Translations under genes and position numbers: made by a program
The notes under the pieces: generated by a model
Seen by the model: only the letters and a program-made list of their open reading frames with translations
Told to the model about the DNA's origin: nothing
The model's database searches: none
Shown: piece by piece, positions 57,701 to 64,000 of the stretch
Layout: the number at the start of each line of letters is the position of its first letter
Position numbering within the stretch: position 1 is the stretch's first letter
Source of the DNA: Owenia fusiformis
Taxonomy: Eukaryota > Annelida > Polychaeta > Sabellida > Oweniidae
Assembly: GCA_903813345.2 (NCBI GenBank)
Contig: CAIIXF020000007.1
Coordinates: 11,415,730 to 11,479,729 of the forward strand
Reading direction: 5' to 3'
Length of the DNA: 64,000 nucleotides

Positions 57701-60700
57701 ACCAAAGATGCAGTGCTTGCAGTTTCTTGAACTGGAATAAGAAGATGTTGTAAAAACAAACAGATATTAATTAATGTCCCATTTCTATTATGTAAGTCAA
57801 ACTTGCCTTAACAAGAGCTATATACACATACTATGGTAAATAATTTGTCATTAATCTTAAGATAATATGCAGAGAAGGTTTTTTGACTGAAGTATATTTT
57901 ATTTTGAATTGAGTATAATTAATGTATAACTTGAGTAAAACTGCAGCATTTGTACTTACATGCAACTCTAGATCTATCAAAGAATGCATTTGGCACTTTT
58001 AATGTTAAATGAACCATAAAGTCCAATCATTTCATTCACAGTATATATTCAACCTTCAACTTGGGATGAACATACTTAAGTGAAATGATAATTTCTTTGA
58101 ATCAATAAAAAGTGTAACTGAATTAACTGATTTATTAGTGTCCTTCAAAAGATATGCCCAATTCAACCCATTAATACATGGGACACAAGAATTTGCAATA
58201 AGCTACCCAAAAAGAAGTTTAATCAATGTTTAAGCAATTCTTGGCAGCATAGTGGAACAAGGCTTAATTGAATGAAGGATGCAATATTTATGAGTCGTAA
58301 GGATGTTTTCGCCTGCCAATCTGCCATATTTTATATGTTCTGTCAAAAAAGCTGTACATAAAATATGGTTGGCACGCGAGTTAGTGTAACAAACACCTGC
58401 CACTGTAGTCACCGTGGACCCGTAAGCCCAGCAGGATGGACAATGGGGAAAAATAGATTAGATGCTTTGTAGCATGAGCTCTCATTATACATCCTTCCTG
58501 CTGAGAGACTTGGTAATAATTACCTTTCTGAGCGCAGTTGTACATAACCCAAATGAGCGACGTCAGAGTAATAGATTTCTAAATGATTTCTAACATGACC
58601 TTATTAAGAAAGGAGATGAGCTTGGCCACTATCCGACTATGAAATATCTCCGTGTTAGAAAATGGAAAATAGAACTGCAGAATCTATTGAAACAGGTCAT
58701 GATATACCATGTCATCCAGGTCCTTCTCAGCTCTGAGATGCCATGGTATTTATACCATTAGGTCTGGTGATTTCACTGAGCTTGTGACAATATCCCCCAT
58801 GCCTGTATTCGTCAGCAATATATTCAAATGCCTATTATTTAATATATAGACATTGATGACTTAAAACACTTGTGACTCATACCATCAGATGATGAGCTCA
58901 GATTCAAAAAGATGTTACTATATCAAAACATATTGCTAGCAAAAGCAAAAAAAACATGTTGCATATCAGTTTCATCGGATCCACAAAGATCTTGGACAAT
59001 GTTATACCTGTTTGGCTAATAAGTTAATTAATCAACTCATTATAGCAATCAAGGTGAGAGCTTCCATATCTGTCCTATCTGATAACATCCCATCGAATTA
59101 ACCAGCTATCTCAATATATTATGCACTATCCTCACTCTAAGCACTTCACAGTAAGAGTCAGGAGCTAACTAGTTTAATACAGATAGCTATTATATGACAT
59201 AATCTGCGATGGAATGGCTGATCCTAATAAACATATACATCTGATGTAAAAATGTTGTCGACAGAGGCAATATCTGTAAGCTAGCATAACCAGGGTACAG
59301 GGTTCCACTTATGTTTCTATATCCAATTCATACCAAGTACCAACATTCTGATCCTCATTGTATCTCTTTTTTATTTACAAAAGACAGAATTCATTTTAAG
59401 AAAGGAGCTAATTATTAGAATGAGGCGTACGTACATGTAACCATTCTGATACTCATAGCATCTCTCTGTTTCACCTGTATCTCAGGGCTGAGAAGAAATG
59501 AGATGTCATGGTATATCATGATGACATGTAACTTAAATGGGGTCGATTGGATAATTACAAGGAGAAATAAATGTAATCATCATTATCATAAATTTCCCAG
59601 TGTTTCTATTGATACAATGCAAAATCATATATATGCACCCTATTAAAACATATTTCTACAATCTTGAAAAATATTTGAAAATGGGTATTTGCATACTGGG
59701 AGAAGCAATTTCCTAATCCTGGATATATCTCTTAAGAAACTTCCTCACAATTTCTAAATCTAAATTGTGTAAAATGAAAATTAATCTAGTACTAGAACTC
59801 TATGATACACATGTGCCTCATGTAATATCCTTCTGAGAAACACAAATATACCTTGATAAGGCTGTTATTTCTGTCACTGATTCCAGGCGATTATTAACCC
59901 GTACTGCCCTTTGAAGATGGCTACGAATACTGTAGAAACAAGATATACAGAAATATAAAAGCATCTTGACTTTTTCCTTATCATATAATCATGATCAATG
60001 ATATAAACATTCAAAAATGTTACATGAGTTCGACTCAGCTCAAAAAGGAAAAGATTCTGAGATATGTCCATGTTGTTGTTTCCTCATACAGATTTGGCAG
60101 ATCATGAGTTTGTATATCACCATCCACATGTGTGTGTTTTGATATCTATTTTCAGATCCTCATGCCCTTCAATATGAAGTGGTTTAGAACCCTAGCTTCA
60201 CCTACTACTTATTTACCTGCTATTCAAACCACAAACCTGGATAAAGTGTTTGAGATCCATAAAACCTCTTACATTAGTTTTAATTTTTTTTATCATTAAG
60301 AACAAAAATACATAGAATTGAAATTTTATGCCACTATTAAAAATTGTTTATTTCCATTTACTGATGAAGGAATTGAGATGATAAAGTAAGAACCATGCAC
60401 CAATATGATGCTGGCAAACCCTTTGTATTTTCACTCTTTAAATAAGTTATAAAATCCTGAAACTTACATTTCTGTATTTATCTCAAACTCAAGTTCCAAC
60501 AAAAGGCCATGATATGTACATTTGAGATCATTAAGACTACATAAATTAAGAATCATATGTAATAGACAGAGGAAGAGTGGCTCGATGACAAATTCAAGGT
60601 ACTTAACTGGCATAGAAAGCACATTAATATTCTGATAATTCTCCCAGTAGGTTATATACATGTCTAGAATATATTGCCAACTCCACAAAAGAGCATTATA

Positions 60701-61869
60701 CAGTAATTCATAGGAATCATGAAGTTCTGGACCCCAAAATCTTTGATCTCCAAAAAATCTCAAAATTGTCAATCAAAACAAGCAACAGTTCATTTTCAGA
60801 GTTATGTTAGGGCGGTAGAAGGAAGGTAAAGAATCTATGAGTATCCAGAACCAAAGATGAAGGAAAACTTCTCAAACCATTGTAAAAGCACACCCCATTT
60901 CACCATGGGTTTGGACAATGATTTACAATAGCAAGGTTATAAGGTGCCATTTGGGTAATCCCAAAAGACAGATGTTGTAATGAAGATGTTGCCTCCCTGT
61001 TGATTGAGGCCGCTAGCTGTCATTATTGATACACCATCATGTCGGGTAATACCTGCCACAGTATATACTACTAGAAGTGAATGGCCAAGCATTGGAGCAG
61101 GCAATCGGGCATACAGTTAAAAATTCACTTTCATCATACTGGTGAGAATGGAGAGGTGGGTGGACCTTTTATGAAAGCCATTTGGAAACCTGTTAAGGAT
61201 TTGGGAAATCATGAAAAATTCAGATAATTTCAGACACTTTTGAGAAAGAATTAGGAAAATGATAACTATGTACCTTGATATTGTCAAAACCCTAGATGGG
61301 GAGAATTAACATTTACCGACATTATCCTCTTTAGGTGATCCTTCAATGGGAGAAGGGGGCCATCAGACTGGCTGACAAACAAGTCAACTTAGTGAAATTC
61401 TAACAGAGGTGCTATATCACTGCCACTACATTCCTCACTCATAAAAAAGCCAAGCATTTTGAAACAATATTCTGCTTTATCACTGGTGGTCCAACTGTAA
61501 ACAAACAGTTGCAATATTCATTGACAGCACTAATTAATGTTTTCATATATCATTTAACAAGATCATCTTGTGCCACAACAAAATGTATATCACACCCTCT
61601 CATATTTTCATTCATTATACAAAAACGTAAGTTAGTTTGATTCTGGAGGATATCCAGCTGACAGATGTATCAGGGATGCTGAATGGTGCTAGAGGGTGGT
61701 TATATCTGTTTGCATGGGTGCTATCAGCACACCTCTTATTAACTCATCATCCTCTTTCAAGTAGGTTACAGCTCCTGTTCTGGCTAGTAGTAGAGCCACA
61801 TGTTTCTAGTAATCTTATAGTACTCTCCCCTCAATAAGTTTAGCAACTGGAAGTCTACACATTGGATTG

Positions 61870-61933
61870 CAATGTCAAATGTCAATGTCAAATATCAATG
61901 TCAAATGTCAATGTCAAATGTCAATGTCAATGT
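61870..61933. repeat. AATGTCA(A) short tandem repeat
   Basis: About nine units of atgtca / aatgtca in a row with a 12- to 13-bp higher period (gtcaatgtcaaat). Confidence 0.95.
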
Positions 61934-63578
61934 TTGCATATTAATTTTGTTCTACTAACAACAGTTTATGACAAATTTGATGAATTTCTTGAATTGCCAA
62001 ATATAAAGAGGCTTTGACTTAAGTGGTCTAAAAAGTAGAATTCTACTTGCCAAACTTATGGTGGGGAGTGTAAGTCTATTACTATACCAGTTAAGATCGT
62101 ACATTTTCTCGATTTCACTTTATAAAAAAGAGAGCTTTTTCAATTTTATCTAAAACTAGCCTCTTGGTACCATGGATTCCATACCATGGGTATATACTAT
62201 ACCATAAAACATTTTTCATCTATCATCAATACTGAATTTTGAATGTCATGATACATTATATTTTACTCCATGGTTAATTCGCAAGTATACAGATAATGTT
62301 CTATCAATGGTAAAATTATTACATTGAAATAAATTTTACTGTTTTGTCATAAAAAATTCTTGAAGTAAAATTCCCAGGGTTTACAGTGTGTCCCAGGTTA
62401 TCAGCTAGATTTTGAAGCTTCTTGATTGCTATGCATTACCACAGGTATGTTTAAGTATCAGGCAATACTAGGATTTTACAAAATGTAGAGAATAATATCA
62501 TAATTCTAAGATTGTGCAGCTGATGAAAATATTTAGTAGTCAGTTTCTAACAAAGTTTCCTTATTTTTAACTCTATACATTATATTGTATGAATCAAGCA
62601 CTTTTAGAGATTTTTATTGAACAACAACAAAATACAAGCATGTGACAAATATGACTATGATTAAGATGTGAATAAAATGACAATTTCAATGCATGTTTTA
62701 AATGAGTTCATCAATGTATGAACTGTTCCTATTATGTTCCTCTTTCACAAAATATTCAGAGAGAACTCAGGTGACTAAAGTATATACTTAAAAGAGTTCA
62801 ATAGTATTCAGGTAGTCATTAATAAAACAGCCAGCCTGGCATACATATAGCATAACACGCAGCACACGCTTTCCTCATAAATTGTTTTAAACACTTTCAA
62901 ACCTCCAAACTGTCAATGAATAAGAAAATTGAACAAAAATATAGAAATTAACAAAGCATGTAACGGGGTTAGAATTAGGTGATAATTGAGTCGCTTTATA
63001 TATAATTTGTTTAATATGTCAGCTCCTAGTCTATAGGCTCCATATGGGAATAAAACTGTGATTTATATGAATTTCCAGCTTCTCAATGTAATAACTTGAA
63101 AATCACACCAAAATAATACATTTTTTATACAAGTTTCAATCACGATTGGAACTGATACTACAGGTCCAACAGCAGTCCCGGATTTCTGAATTTTTTAGCT
63201 TTATCTCACGATCCTGCCTTTTTGACACTCCTTTGACACATTTTCGATGGAAACCCACACGTACACATACTAAATGCCACTTTGTACACATCATGTACAA
63301 TATTCGATCAAAAAAGCAAATAATACATGAATACAAATTGAAAGATTTGTAACAAAACACATAAAACTTATAATATATTTTTTTAGCAAATGTGAATGCC
63401 TTTTGGAATCCAACCTGGTTGAGTAAACAAAAACTTCCACTAAATAGGTTTAAGTTTCGACACGTTCGTCATGTCAGACTTGCTGCTTATTTCACTTTCT
63501 CAGGTGAATCAATAAAAAATATTAAGTTGAATACATCCTATTGCAAAAACATTTTAAACTTAAATTGTTATGATTTAC

Positions 63579-63710
63579 CCTAATATAATGCTTGAACACA
63601 GGATCTAAGAAAAAACTCCCTTCAAGTCCCATTTCTCTACACGGAGTATCTGAGCATAGTACACAAGAAAAAGCCCAAACTACTAGAAATAGCATGGCCC
63701 TCCCCGTCAT
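63579..63710 (-). CDS. Possible first coding exon of a secreted protein
   Basis: An ATG is followed by a typical signal peptide (MTGRAMLFLVVWAFSCVLCS, basic start, hydrophobic core), then DTPCREMGLEGSFFLDPVFK, HYIR and a donor-like gtaaat, phase 0. No next exon was recognised downstream on this strand. The ATG context is weak. The two cysteines after the cleavage region fit an extracellular protein, but the family is not recognised. Confidence 0.25.
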
Positions 63711-64000
63711 AACTGCAACCCAAAATCAATATTTAGAAACTTTAATTTATCACATGAAAACGTAAGTGACCATGTGCCAAATCCTGATTCTGCCCATCAT
63801 TTGATAAACAGAAAAAATATTTCATCAATTCCAACAGGGTTGCATACTGCATTACCAGACAGCAAAGAACTTGTCCTAAACTCAGGTGAAGGTAGAATCA
63901 CCTCAGATCACATCACAAGACCCTTTGTCACCCTTCGCAACAGTGAACAAAATCATCCCACACTCTTAAAATCACAAATGAATCTGTTAAAACACTAAGA
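63711..64000. other. Right edge, nothing recognised
   Basis: A + strand frame is open from 63774 to 63998 and stops just before the edge, but its translation shows no known motif. Confidence 0.4.

Larger units (their letters stand above)
41530..63578. other. Long stretch without recognisable exons
   Basis: Both strands were read for exons with splice sites. Apart from the open frame at 42107-42775, nothing supportable was found. The missing N-terminal exon and promoter of the RNA-binding gene may lie here or beyond the right edge. A weak run of diverged gaccaacatgac-like repeats lies at about 49920-50115, a C11 run at 56238-56248, and the atgtcaa repeat at 61870-61933. Confidence 0.5.

Noticed and set aside
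58510-58560. - strand ATGTACAACTGCGCTCAG before gtaatt, considered as a start exon
   Set aside because: Wrong phase for the RRM1 exon and no supporting similarity.
61315-61375. - strand segment translating as PPSPIEGSPKEDNV before a gtaaat donor, considered as linker or N-terminal coding sequence
   Set aside because: Stop codon just upstream in that frame, no start codon and no phase match.
1-64000. tRNA, rRNA, CRISPR arrays, prokaryotic operons or phage genes
   Set aside because: None recognised; the window is plainly animal nuclear DNA with spliced genes.

Overview
The window is nuclear DNA from an invertebrate animal. The evidence is two split genes with GT-AG introns and protein sequences clearly of animal type, set in AT-rich sequence with many small foldback elements and minisatellites. 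The proteins resemble those of non-vertebrate bilaterians: one is close to vertebrate CDC27, and the other resembles Drosophila couch potato in its first half while carrying a second RRM as in C. elegans MEC-8. I cannot name the phylum; a deuterostome invertebrate or a lophotrochozoan both fit.

Left part, + strand, 614-14315: CDC27 (APC3), the tetratricopeptide scaffold of the anaphase-promoting complex. Eighteen coding exons join in frame to give about 829 residues and a stop at 11464-11466. Only the first few codons (exon 1) lie to the left of the window. A 3' UTR of about 2.8 kb ends near an AATAAA at 14295. The introns contain odd local duplications: a roughly 70-bp tandem array copied from the end of the first visible exon with its splice donor, a 25-bp minisatellite that starts at another donor, and a decayed copy of the end of a third exon.

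Middle part, - strand, 41529 down to about 20300, with a possible 3' UTR to about 15740: an RNA-binding protein of the RBPMS / couch potato / MEC-8 family. Ten exons join in frame to give RRM1, a Pro/Ala-rich linker and RRM2, about 340 residues. The N-terminal exon was not found. Extra splicing signals suggest several isoforms: a 24-nt microexon inside RRM1, a pair of acceptors 9 nt apart, and two possible early stops that would give a one-RRM protein. The two genes are convergent. Between their 3' ends lie a palindrome and a small element with terminal inverted repeats.

Right part, 41530-64000: almost no recognisable coding sequence. It is probably 5' intron and flank of the RNA-binding gene. 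It contains a 222-codon open frame built on AGCAAC repeats, X-box-like motifs, and at the right edge one possible signal-peptide exon on the - strand. No tRNA, rRNA, CRISPR or prokaryotic feature was seen.
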